A stretch of DNA of 64,000 nucleotides from Parvularcula oceani (lineage in GTDB: Bacteria > Pseudomonadota > Alphaproteobacteria > Caulobacterales > Parvularculaceae). Numbering within the stretch: position 1 is the first letter of the stretch; each line of letters opens with the position of its first letter. This document shows positions 10,846 through 18,942 of the stretch, one piece after another. A model generated the notes under the pieces. That model saw only the letters and a list, made by a program, of their open reading frames with translations, did no database searches and was not told where the DNA came from. The stretch covers positions 1 through 64,000 of the forward strand of contig NZ_JPHU01000001.1 of NCBI RefSeq assembly GCF_000733125.1. Reading direction: 5' to 3'. The position numbers and the translations under genes are program-made.

Positions 10846-10978
10846 GCGCGCCGGGCGCGGCGCGCCTCGGCTGAGAGAGCGGAGCGACGAAGGAAGACCG
10901 GTCGCCTGCCGCTCTCTCGCCCCAGCCCTCGCGCTCGCGGCGATCGCCGCGTGGGCGAGAACGGGGCGCCTGAGGCGC
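10846..10978. repeat. Cluster of four strong inverted repeats between convergent genes
   Basis: The 253-base gap between GH3 and the leftward gene at 11088 holds: stem GCGCGCC/GGCGCGC (10846-10865); GAGAGAGCGG/CCGCTCTCTC (10873-10918) with an inner GCGAC/GTCGC pairing; a 16-base perfect palindrome CGCGGCGATCGCCGCG (10936-10951); and GCGCC-TGA-GGCGC (10966-10978). None has a T-run, so they are not classical intrinsic terminators but could stop or stabilise transcripts from both sides. Confidence 0.6.
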
Positions 10979-11087
10979 GGCCGCCCGTAATTCAGTATGC
11001 CGAAGGATCAGGTGTTCCCTCGGTCAACCAAGGATGCGAGCCTTCGCTCGGCGCGGTGGCAGGGAAGCCCGCTTCCTCGCCCGGCGC

Positions 11088-11927
11088 TCAGTCGCCGACA
11101 TAGATCGCTTCGCGGTCCGCCCGCGCCAGAGCGATGAAGGCTGCCCACTCGTCGGTCGCGACCATACCAGCCTGGCCCGGCGAAGCCTGATCGGTCGCGT
11201 CCCGCCACGTCCGCACGAAGAGTTCGTCATGGCGAAGGCGGGGCATGCCGTCCGTGGCGGAGGTCAGATCGGCCGCCAATTGGCGGGAGGCGCTGGCGGC
11301 TTGGCGCTCGCAGTCCGAAAGCGCGCTGGCGACGGAGGCCGGTTCGACGGCATCGCGCGGCGAGGCGAAGACGCTGCTGTCCGCCGGCATCCAGCAGCGG
11401 GTGATGGCGGCATCGCATACGCCGTTGACGCGAAGCAGCGCCAGGCTGCGGGTGAGCGCCTCGGTCGCCTCATCCGACCGGGTCAGAACCCGCGCCTGCG
11501 CCTTCGGCGCCGGGCTGCTCGTCACGAGGAGGACGTCGGTCGCGACCAGGCGCGCCGACCGGCGCACGATCCGGTTCCGCATCGCCTTCGGCGTGGTGAC
11601 AATGAGGCGGCGGCGCTCGGGGACCTCGCGGCGAAGCCGCGACCAGGCCTGCCGCTCGCACAGGACGGCGGTGCAGGGCCGTTGCCGGGGGCTCAACTTC
11701 CCGATCAGGCCGGAGAGCCGCCAGGTCGCGCGTTCGTCGAGCCCGCTCGCCAGGCGGCCTTGACGGATCGGCGCGAGATTGAGGGACAGGCCGCTGCGGC
11801 CCGCCATCTTGTTCAGCCGCGCCCCGAGAGTGAGCTGATCGTCCTCCGGGCCGAGAAAGCACCAGGCCTCGGTGTAGATCGTCGACAACTCTGCGGGCTG
11901 CCGCTCGATGAAGGCTTCGAAGGGCAT
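11088..11927 (-). CDS. Hypothetical protein (unrecognised)
   Basis: 279 residues, no signal peptide and no membrane segment; not recognised. It is rich in Arg and Ala, with a mixed sequence (for example ELSTIYTEAWCFLGPEDDQL near the N-terminus and several Cys and Trp residues) that looks like a real globular protein rather than a GC artefact. I chose the ATG at 11927 because GTGGAG lies six bases upstream; a GTG at 11939 in the same frame overlaps that ribosome site. It is 57 bases downstream of the SulP gene on the same strand, so it may be the last gene of the response regulator-kinase-SulP operon. Confidence 0.6.
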   Translation of the reverse strand: MPFEAFIERQPAELSTIYTEAWCFLGPEDDQLTLGARLNKMAGRSGLSLNLAPIRQGRLASGLDERATWRLSGLIGKLSPRQRPCTAVLCERQAWSRLRREVPERRRLIVTTPKAMRNRIVRRSARLVATDVLLVTSSPAPKAQARVLTRSDEATEALTRSLALLRVNGVCDAAITRCWMPADSSVFASPRDAVEPASVASALSDCERQAASASRQLAADLTSATDGMPRLRHDELFVRTWRDATDQASPGQAGMVATDEWAAFIALARADREAIYVGD

Positions 11928-11984
11928 GGCATGCTCCACTGATAGAAAACCGGGTCGATGAACCGTCGGCGCTGGCGGGAAGTC

Positions 11985-13535
11985 TCAGCCGACCGCCGCC
12001 AGGACGGCCCTGCTGGCTGCGCTTTCCCCGCCCGTGACCTCAGCGGAGCCGCCGGCCTTCCGCTTGCGGATCACCGCGTCGGAGATCAGCTCCGCCGATG
12101 TGTGGTCCACGAAGGTCAGTCCCTCGGTCCGGATCCTGACGGGCTTGTCTGACGGCAGGGCGTCGAGGGCGCGGGTCAGGCGGCTGACTTCGAGCATGGT
12201 GACCCGGCCATCGAGGTGGACCTCGTGAACGCCGTCTTCGGTTCGCGATTCAACCCTGCTGCGCTGGCGGCGCAGGTGCGGGATGACCTCGAGCAGAGAC
12301 AGGCCGAGACCGACGAGCACGCCCACGAGAAGGTCGACCGCCACCGTCGTGCCGAGCGTCGCCACATAGATCAGCGCCGGCAGCCAGCCATGCTTCCTGA
12401 ACAGCGAGACCGCATCGCGCACCTTCACGAGCTTCCAGCCCACGACCACGAGCACGCCTGCGAGGGCTGCGGTCGGAACGATCGCGAGCACGCCCGGCAG
12501 GAAGGCGACGAAGGCGAGGATCCAGACGCCGTGGAGGATGGCGGACAGCCGCGAGACCGCGCCCGCCTGGACGTTGGCAGAGGAGCGGACGATGACGCCG
12601 GTCATCGGCATGGCCCCGACGAGGCCGCAAAGGAAGTTGCCGACGCCCTGCCCACCGAGCTCCCTGTCGAAGGCGGTCCTGACCCGGTCCTGCATCTTGT
12701 CGACCGCCGCCGCAGAGAGCAGCGTCTCGGCGCTCGCGATGAAGGCCACGGCCAGCGCTGTGAAGATGATGCCCGGCATGGCGAGCATGGACAGGGTGCT
12801 GCCCGTCGGCAGCCCGAAGCTGGAGAAGATGTTCGCGGGCACGTCGATCGTCGCGACGTCGAGACCGGCCAATGCCAGCAGAACGCCCGCGACCACCCCG
12901 AGAAGCGCGCCCGGCACCAGTTTCGCTTTTTCAGGCTTGTAGCGGTCCCAGAGCACCATGCTGGCGATCGTCACGACGCCCACGATCAAGGCCTGTTCGG
13001 CCTGGCCGAGCGTCATGACGCTGATGTCGAAGAAGGCGGCGGGGATCGCGGCCAGGTTGTCGAGACCGTGCGCTCGGGGCGAGTCCGCGAAGAGAACGTG
13101 GATCTGGCCGGCCACGATCAGGACACCGATGCCCGCGAGCATCCCGCTAATGACAGCCGGCGACACCCCGCGGAAGAACCGCCCGAGGCGGAAGAAGCCG
13201 CCGACGAGCTGCATCGCGCCGGCGAGCAGCAGGATGGGCGCCAGGGCCTCCACGCCGTAATCCTGGACGATGTCGAACACGATCACCGCGAGGCCGGCCG
13301 CCGGACCGCTGACCTGGAGCGGCTGTCCGCCCGCCATGCCCACCGCGATCCCGCCGATGATCCCGGTCATCAGGCCCAGCTCGGCCGGCACGCCGGAGGC
13401 GAGAGCGATGCCGAGGCAGAGCGGGATCGCGACGAGGAAGACGACGAAGGATGCCGCCACGTCCCGCGCGAGGCTGTTCTTGTCGTAGGCGTCGGGCAGC
13501 CCGAGTCGCTGCAACGGTTTCGAGGTCTGAAGCAT
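11985..13535 (-). CDS. SulP-family anion transporter with STAS domain
   Basis: 516 residues. About residues 27-390 form the multi-helix SulP transport domain (VVFLVAIPLCLGIALASGVP, GGQPLQVSGPAAGLAVIV, PMTGVIVRSSANVQAG), and the C-terminal 90 residues form a STAS domain (HLDGRVTMLEVSRL to FVDHTSAELISDAV). SulP proteins move sulfate, bicarbonate or dicarboxylates, and the substrate cannot be told here. The frame is open to 13610; I chose the ATG at 13535 because it leaves a normal short tail before helix 1, although neither start has a good ribosome site. It follows the two-component genes on the same strand by about 90 bases, suggesting regulation by or with them. Confidence 0.88.
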   Translation of the reverse strand: MLQTSKPLQRLGLPDAYDKNSLARDVAASFVVFLVAIPLCLGIALASGVPAELGLMTGIIGGIAVGMAGGQPLQVSGPAAGLAVIVFDIVQDYGVEALAPILLLAGAMQLVGGFFRLGRFFRGVSPAVISGMLAGIGVLIVAGQIHVLFADSPRAHGLDNLAAIPAAFFDISVMTLGQAEQALIVGVVTIASMVLWDRYKPEKAKLVPGALLGVVAGVLLALAGLDVATIDVPANIFSSFGLPTGSTLSMLAMPGIIFTALAVAFIASAETLLSAAAVDKMQDRVRTAFDRELGGQGVGNFLCGLVGAMPMTGVIVRSSANVQAGAVSRLSAILHGVWILAFVAFLPGVLAIVPTAALAGVLVVVGWKLVKVRDAVSLFRKHGWLPALIYVATLGTTVAVDLLVGVLVGLGLSLLEVIPHLRRQRSRVESRTEDGVHEVHLDGRVTMLEVSRLTRALDALPSDKPVRIRTEGLTFVDHTSAELISDAVIRKRKAGGSAEVTGGESAASRAVLAAVG

Positions 13536-13627
13536 AAGGAGGGTGTCCCGCCATCGGATGCGTGTCGATCGAGGGGGAACTCGCCCGCGCAGTTTGCTGC
13601 GAGGCATCATCTTCGTGACGAAGTGTT

Positions 13628-14950
13628 TCAGTGGCCGAGCGGCAGTGTCACGGTTGCGCGAAAACCGCCTTCGGGCCGGTTCGAGAGGACGAGCGTCCCC
13701 TCATGCGACCGGACGACCTGCGCGGCCGTCGAGAGACCAAGGCCGAACCCCTCGGTCGTCCGGGCCCGCGCATCGTCGGCCCGGAAGAAGGGTTCGGTGA
13801 CATGCGGCAGGAGATCCGGGTCGACGCCCTCGCCGTCATCGTCGACGGTGAGCACAGCCGAAGAGCCCTCGGCCCGCAAGGACACCCTGGCCGTCCCGCC
13901 ATATTTCAGGGCATTGTCGACGAGGTTGTCGATCACCCGCCTCAGGAGGAGCGGCCTGACGACCGCATCTAGGCGCTCTGGACCGTCATAGGCCGCGGAT
14001 CCGCCTGCATCCGCCGCGTCGGCGACGACGGTCTCGACGAGGCTCGCGAGATTGACCTTCCCCAGGTCCTCCCTGACCTCCGCATCCTCGAGGAAAGCGA
14101 GCAGGGAGGCGAGCATCGCGTCCATCTCGGCGAGGTCGGCCCGCATGCTGGCCCTCTCGGCATCGAGATCCGCTGCATCGAGACGAAGGCGGAGGCGCGA
14201 GAGCGGCGTTCGAAGATCGTGGCTGACGGCCGCCAATGCGCGCCTCTGGGACGTCAGCAGGGTATCGATCCTCTCCTGCATCCGGTTCAGCGTCGTCGCC
14301 AGCCGCCGCAGGTCGGGCGGACCCCGCTCCTCCTCGAAGGGAATGCGCACGCCCGTGCCGACGAGGTCCGCGGAGGACGCCAGCGCGCGCAGCGGGGCGG
14401 CGAGGATGCGGACGAGGGACACGGCGACGACCATCACGAGGAGCGCGACGACGGCCACCCAAAGGATCGTCGTGACGATCGGCGCGAAGCTGCCGAGAGG
14501 CTCGACCGTCTCGAAACGGACCCAACGCCCCTCGCCCACTTCGAGCGTGCCCTCGATGCGCCCCTCAGCGCCAGGCGCGGCGAAGCGCGTCGCGGTGATG
14601 CGCAGGTTCTCGGTCGCGAGGCTCGGCTCCCAGCGCAGGATCTCGGACAGGACGGCGTCCGTGCGGCCATTCAGGCGCCGCGCCCCCTCGATGGGCGCGT
14701 CTGCCAGGGAAAAGGTCAGGTGCTTGGTCGACAGGTCCGAGACTGCCTCGGCACCGCCGCTCTCCAGAAGGCGGTCGGCCACGACGAGCTGTTCGGCGAT
14801 CCGGCGCGCGATGTCGTTCCTCTGAAGCTGACGCTCGGAAATGCCGATCAGGATCGCGGCGCCGGCGCATTGCACCGCGATCGCCGCCAGGAGGACCACC
14901 GTCACCCATCCCACGAGACCGGAAGGCCAGAGGCGTCCGCGATGGATCAT
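13628..14950 (-). CDS. Sensor histidine kinase (EnvZ/OmpR-type partner)
   Basis: 440 residues. Membrane helices near residues 12-35 and 170-195 bracket a periplasmic sensor of about 135 residues without a recognised domain. A HAMP segment follows, then the phospho-acceptor box AAVSHDLRTPLSRLRLRLD and the ATPase domain with NLVDNALKYGG (N box), DDDGEGVD (G1) and GFGLGLSTAAQVV (G2). It autophosphorylates on the His of SHDLRTP and passes phosphate to the response regulator encoded just upstream; the two genes overlap by ATGA (14947-14950). Signal unknown; the SulP gene downstream suggests an anion or pH-linked stimulus, which is inference. Confidence 0.95.
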   Translation of the reverse strand: MIHRGRLWPSGLVGWVTVVLLAAIAVQCAGAAILIGISERQLQRNDIARRIAEQLVVADRLLESGGAEAVSDLSTKHLTFSLADAPIEGARRLNGRTDAVLSEILRWEPSLATENLRITATRFAAPGAEGRIEGTLEVGEGRWVRFETVEPLGSFAPIVTTILWVAVVALLVMVVAVSLVRILAAPLRALASSADLVGTGVRIPFEEERGPPDLRRLATTLNRMQERIDTLLTSQRRALAAVSHDLRTPLSRLRLRLDAADLDAERASMRADLAEMDAMLASLLAFLEDAEVREDLGKVNLASLVETVVADAADAGGSAAYDGPERLDAVVRPLLLRRVIDNLVDNALKYGGTARVSLRAEGSSAVLTVDDDGEGVDPDLLPHVTEPFFRADDARARTTEGFGLGLSTAAQVVRSHEGTLVLSNRPEGGFRATVTLPLGH

Positions 14951-15678
14951 CGGCTGACCTGAGCGGTGAAGGCGTAGCCGGCGCCGCGAACCGTCTTGAT
15001 GAGGCTGCGTCCGCCTTCATAGGCGCCGAGCTTGCGCCGCAGGCGGCTGATCAGGACGTCGACGGAGCGGTCGGACGCGTCGCCTGCCGCCACCCTGTCG
15101 CGCGACTGTTCGAGAAGGTATTCCCGGCCGACCACCCGCCCCGGCGCATCGAGCAGGACGCAGAGGAGGTCGAACTCTCCGCCCGACAGGATGACCTGGC
15201 TGCCGTCCGGCGCATGGACCTCGCGGCGGCGCCGGTCGGCGGACCAGCCATCGAAGCGGACGACCTGGCCCAGTGGCTCGCCCACGCCGCTGCCCTTGGA
15301 GGCGACGCGGCGAAGGACAGCGCGGATCCGGGCGACGAGCTCGTCCACATCGACGGGTTTGGGCACGTAGTCGTCGGCGCCGAGTTCCAGGCCGACGACC
15401 CTGTCCGTATTGTTCCCGCGCGCGCTGACGATGATGATGGGCACCTCGCTGCGCGACCTCACCCAGCGGGTCAGGTCCAGTCCGCTGGTCCCGGGCAGCA
15501 TGATGTCGAGGATGATGAGATCGAAGGCGCTCCCCGCCAGCGCCTCGCGCATCTGCGCGCCGGACCGCACGCCGGTCGGCTCGAACCCCCGCTCGCGCAA
15601 GCTTCGGCAAAGGAGTGTCCGCAGGGCGCCGTCATCCTCGACGATCAGGATACGGGGCGGGGCATCGAAGATCATCAT
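14947..15678 (-). CDS. OmpR-family response regulator
   Basis: 243 residues. The receiver domain has the acidic pair in LIVEDDGALR, the phospho-acceptor Asp in LIILDIMLPGTSG and the Lys in VPKPVDVDEL; the C-terminal winged helix (VLLDAPGRVVGREYLLEQSRD, SVDVLISRLRRKLG, IKTVRGAGYAF) is typical of OmpR/PhoB. First gene of a leftward operon with the cognate kinase and possibly the SulP transporter. Two tandem ATGs (15678, 15675) are possible starts; no strong ribosome site is seen. Confidence 0.95.
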   Translation of the reverse strand: MMIFDAPPRILIVEDDGALRTLLCRSLRERGFEPTGVRSGAQMREALAGSAFDLIILDIMLPGTSGLDLTRWVRSRSEVPIIIVSARGNNTDRVVGLELGADDYVPKPVDVDELVARIRAVLRRVASKGSGVGEPLGQVVRFDGWSADRRRREVHAPDGSQVILSGGEFDLLCVLLDAPGRVVGREYLLEQSRDRVAAGDASDRSVDVLISRLRRKLGAYEGGRSLIKTVRGAGYAFTAQVSR

Positions 15679-16098
15679 CTACACAGTTCGAGAGCTCCAG
15701 AGCCGTGAACTAGGTGGATTGCCGGCGGGGAAGAACTCCTTGCGGGCGCCAGACATGTTTTGTCATCTTCGGCAGCGCGGGACGCCTCCCTGCGATTGCG
15801 GAAGCGGTCTGCAAGGCCCGTTTTGCGGGAAATGAACTTGTTCCATCGCGGGATCCGAGGGCGCCCCGGCGCCCCCGCGCCGTGCCGTCGGACCGGATCG
15901 GCCATGCCACCGCCGCGCCTCGATCCGGGCCGGATGCACGTACTCTCGCGGCGATACGCATCTCCCATGGTTAAGCGGGAGTAATTATCCTGTCGCGATA
16001 TCTCGTAACGCCTTTTACGCGACCTTGAAGCAAGAGCTTTAGCAGGAGCTTGTGAGACGGTCATCGGGACCGGCCTCCCCACATCGAAGGGCAAGCTC
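15679..16098. other. 420-base divergent intergenic region
   Basis: No convincing gene. An open frame crosses it on the minus strand, but its composition is Arg/Pro-rich and unlike its neighbours. It must hold the promoters for the leftward two-component operon and the rightward TonB-C protein. Seen in it: an imperfect inverted repeat GACA-TGTTT-TGTC at 15752-15764 and a 12-base-period direct repeat at 16029-16051. Confidence 0.6.
16029..16051. repeat. Direct repeat AGCAAGAGCTT / AGCAGGAGCTT
   Basis: Two 11-base copies with one mismatch start at 16029 and 16041, ending about 48 bases before the start codon of the TonB-C protein. Spacing near one helical turn makes a regulator-binding site possible; chance duplication is equally possible. 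Confidence 0.35.
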
Positions 16099-16443
16099 AT
16101 GCATGTAAAGAAGATCGCAATGGCTCATGCCGTGGCGTTGGCCTCTGTCGCCGGTCTGTCGCTGGCCGGCACCACCGCCGCTCACGCTTTCGAACCGGCG
16201 CTCGTCAAGCAGGTCGCGCCGAAATATCCGCGCGCAGCGGAACGCCGCTCCATCGAGGGCACGGTCACGGTCAATATCGACGTCGACGAAGCCGGCAAGG
16301 TCGCGGCCGTCGAAGTGGTCGAAGCGACGCCGCCGGGCGTGTTCGACCGCGCCGCGCTGGCCGCCATCGAGCGGTGGGAATTCGAGGCCGGCAAGCCCGC
16401 GAGCAACATCCAGAAGCAGCTCAGCTTCAAGCTCGCCGAGTAA
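16099..16443 (+). CDS. Secreted stand-alone TonB C-terminal domain protein
   Basis: 114 residues: a Sec signal peptide ending near AHA (about residue 29) followed directly by a complete TonB C-terminal domain (VKQVAPKYPRAAERRSIEGTVTVNIDVDEAGKV to RWEFEAG). It lacks the transmembrane anchor and proline-rich spacer of true TonB, so it cannot transmit proton-motive force by itself. Such short periplasmic proteins occur in alphaproteobacteria, function unknown. GAAGGG at 16085-16090 is the ribosome site. The chemoreceptor gene begins 63 bases downstream and may be co-transcribed. Confidence 0.85.
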   Translation: MHVKKIAMAHAVALASVAGLSLAGTTAAHAFEPALVKQVAPKYPRAAERRSIEGTVTVNIDVDEAGKVAAVEVVEATPPGVFDRAALAAIERWEFEAGKPASNIQKQLSFKLAE

Positions 16444-16506
16444 GCCGAAACGCCGTCCAGAGCCCACCGAACGGGCCAAGCCCCGACAAAGAAGGTCGGA
16501 AGATCC

Positions 16507-18861
16507 ATGAACTTCAAGAGCATCCGTGTTCGCCTCATCGGTTCCTTCGGCCTCGTCGCCGCCCTCACCGCATTGGCGGTGGCGGTGGCGTTCCTGGGCC
16601 TGACGCTGACCACCAACGCCATGCGCGCTGTGGGAACGAGCCACCTCCCGGCGGCGACCGCCGCCAATGAGCTCGCGCTCCTCAACCAGCGCATGGTGCG
16701 GGAAATCGACAATATCACTGCTGCCGAGACCATGGCGGACCGCGAAGCGAGCTTCGGGTCCTATGAAGCGCTGGACGCGCAGGCGGAAGACATCGCCGGC
16801 AACCTCGAGCGGACGGTCGGGCGCACCGAGGCGCTGGCGCGGCTCTCCAATGCGCGGCACGACCTGTCCGAGGCCGCCCGCTCGGTCGATGCCGCCAAAG
16901 CGCGCGTTCTCGCCGCCCGCGAACGGCGGGCCCACCTGATGGATGACGCCACCGCCACGAGAACGCAGTTCCAGAGCATGCTCGAAGGCGCCATCGACCA
17001 GGCGCGCGAGGAGGATGTCGAAACCTATCTGCGCATGGCTCTGGCCGCCAATCAGATCGCGACGCTCTACGCCGAAGCGAACGCGTCGGAGAGCGTGGCC
17101 GATGTCGAGGCGATCGCCGAGAGATATGCCGAGCAGGCCGACGAGATCGCCATCAACCTCGCCATCCTGGGCGAGGCGGTCCCCGCTGGCGTTGCCGACG
17201 CCGCCACGGATTTCCTCGCCATCGGCGATGCCGAGAGCGGCCTCTTCGCCCTGCGGGCCGATGAGATCGAAGCCCTCGTCGCGGCGCTGATCGCCAAGTC
17301 GGGCGCCGAGGAAATCGTCGCCACGGCAAGCCAGCTCGTGGCGGAATTCGTGGCCGAGATCAGGGGCACGGTCGAGGCGGCGACCGCCGACACGCTCGGC
17401 CAGGCCGGGCTGTCCAAGGCGGTGCTGAGCCTCGTCGCGCTGTGCAGCATCGGCGCGGCCGCCCTTCTCGGCTGGCTCTACGTGTCCCGCCATGTCGTCG
17501 CCCGCATCGACGAGCTGTCCGCCGTCATGACCAAGGTGTCCAGCGGCGACCTGAATGCGCAGTCGCGCGGCCTCGATGCCGCCGACGAGCTCGGCGACAT
17601 GTCCCGCGCCCTCGAAGTCTTCCGGGAGAACGCGCTGCGCGTGGAGCGCCTCAACGAGGAGAAGCTCTCCTCCGAGCGGGCCGCACGGGAAGCGGACGAG
17701 CGGGCGGCGCGCGAGAACGAGCGGGCGCAGCGCGAGAAGGTCGAGGCGGATGCCCGCCGCGAAGAGGAGCGCCGCCAGATGATGGCCGAGCTGTCGACAG
17801 AGATCGGCGAGGTCGTCAGGGCCGCCCAGAAAGGCGACTTCTCCAAGCGGGTCGATGCCACCTTCAACGATCCCGAGCTCAACGAGCTGGCCTCGAACCT
17901 CAACGCGCTGGTCGGCACGGTGAAGAACGGCCTCGACGAAGCGATCGTGGTCCTCGAAGCGATCAAGCACTCGGACCTGACGCGGCGCATCGACAGCCAT
18001 TTCGAAGGCTCGCTCGGTGACCTCCGCGACGGCGTGAATTATTCCGCCGATGGCCTGGCCGAGGTCATCACCGGCCTGAAATCGGCCTCTGACGGGGTCG
18101 GCACGTCGATGGCCGAGCTGCGGGAGAGCGTCGTCGAGCTGTCCCGGCACACCACAGAGCAGGCCGCGACGCTCGAGCAGACAAACGCCGCCCTCCAGCA
18201 GTTCTCGGGCACCGTCGAGGAAACGGTGGAGCGTACCTCGGAAATGCGGGAGAACACGCAGCTCACCCGGCAGATCGCCGATGACGGCGGGACGGTCATG
18301 ACCGAGGCGACCGACGCCATGGACCGCATCGCGACCTCCTCCCGGAAGATCATCGAGATCATCGACCTGATCGACTCGATCGCCTTCCAGACCAACCTGC
18401 TCGCCCTCAATGCCAGCGTGGAGGCGGCGCGGGCCGGCGATGCGGGCAGAGGCTTCGCGGTGGTGGCGAGCGAAGTGCGCAAGCTCGCCCAGTCGACGGC
18501 CGATGCCTCCAAGGAAGTGGGCGCCATCGTCAACACGACGAACGGAGAGATCTCGACCGGCGTCGACCTGGTGGGCAAGGCCTCGGCCAGCCTGTCGCGG
18601 ATCGTCGAGGCGGTGGCGGACAATGCCAGCGTGATGGACGGGATCAGCGAGGCGACCAACATGCAGAACGAGACGCTCAAGGAGATCAGCGTCGCCATGG
18701 CCCATCTCGACAAGATCACGCAGTACAACAATCATCTCGTCGAGCGGAACAACACGGCCATCTCGCAGTCGAGCGCCCAGTTCGATGCGCTCGACGCGGT
18801 CGTCGCCCGCTTCAAGCTGACCGAGAACACCCGTCCCGAGAAAGGGCAGAAGGCGGCCTGA
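16507..18861 (+). CDS. Methyl-accepting chemotaxis protein
   Basis: 784 residues. N-terminal helix (about 10-35), a periplasmic helical sensor, a second membrane helix near 303-325 (LSLVALCSIGAAALLGWLYV), then HAMP, a charged coiled coil, further HAMP-like segments (near DFSKRVDATFNDPELNELA and LTRRIDSHFEGSLGDLRDGV), and the signalling tip EAARAGDAGRGFAVVASEVR near residue 640. It transduces a periplasmic or membrane signal to a CheA kinase not encoded here. The C-terminus lacks an obvious CheR-tethering pentapeptide. Ribosome site GGAAG lies just upstream of the ATG. Ligand unknown. Confidence 0.95.
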   Translation: MNFKSIRVRLIGSFGLVAALTALAVAVAFLGLTLTTNAMRAVGTSHLPAATAANELALLNQRMVREIDNITAAETMADREASFGSYEALDAQAEDIAGNLERTVGRTEALARLSNARHDLSEAARSVDAAKARVLAARERRAHLMDDATATRTQFQSMLEGAIDQAREEDVETYLRMALAANQIATLYAEANASESVADVEAIAERYAEQADEIAINLAILGEAVPAGVADAATDFLAIGDAESGLFALRADEIEALVAALIAKSGAEEIVATASQLVAEFVAEIRGTVEAATADTLGQAGLSKAVLSLVALCSIGAAALLGWLYVSRHVVARIDELSAVMTKVSSGDLNAQSRGLDAADELGDMSRALEVFRENALRVERLNEEKLSSERAAREADERAARENERAQREKVEADARREEERRQMMAELSTEIGEVVRAAQKGDFSKRVDATFNDPELNELASNLNALVGTVKNGLDEAIVVLEAIKHSDLTRRIDSHFEGSLGDLRDGVNYSADGLAEVITGLKSASDGVGTSMAELRESVVELSRHTTEQAATLEQTNAALQQFSGTVEETVERTSEMRENTQLTRQIADDGGTVMTEATDAMDRIATSSRKIIEIIDLIDSIAFQTNLLALNASVEAARAGDAGRGFAVVASEVRKLAQSTADASKEVGAIVNTTNGEISTGVDLVGKASASLSRIVEAVADNASVMDGISEATNMQNETLKEISVAMAHLDKITQYNNHLVERNNTAISQSSAQFDALDAVVARFKLTENTRPEKGQKAA

Positions 18862-18885
18862 CCACAGGGTACGGGAGGCGCCGCC

Positions 18886-18942
18886 GGGCCGCCGCATCCT
18901 CGCGCAGGATCGCGAGGGCGCGGCGGCCCGCTTTCGTTTCTA
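18886..18942. terminator. Long hairpin terminator between convergent genes
   Basis: A perfect 10-base stem GGGCCGCCGC (18886-18895) / GCGGCGGCCC (18920-18929) encloses a second stem CTCGCG (18899-18904) / CGCGAG (18911-18916), followed by the T-rich CTTTCGTTTCT. It lies between the stop of the chemoreceptor gene (+) and that of the GH9 gene (-), so it should terminate the former; the T-run favours the plus direction. Confidence 0.75.

Noticed and set aside
11034-11942. Plus-strand frame opposite the unrecognised gene at 11088
   Set aside because: Arg/Gly-rich with no motifs; the minus strand has better composition and a ribosome site.
15675-16100. Minus-strand frame of 141 codons filling the 420-base gap
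   Set aside because: Arg/Ser/Pro-rich low-complexity sequence, no ribosome site, no recognisable fold; treated as intergenic.
16039-18897. Open frame of about 950 codons on the minus strand
   Set aside because: Antisense of the chemoreceptor gene; composition is that of a complement of a coding strand and no domain is recognisable.
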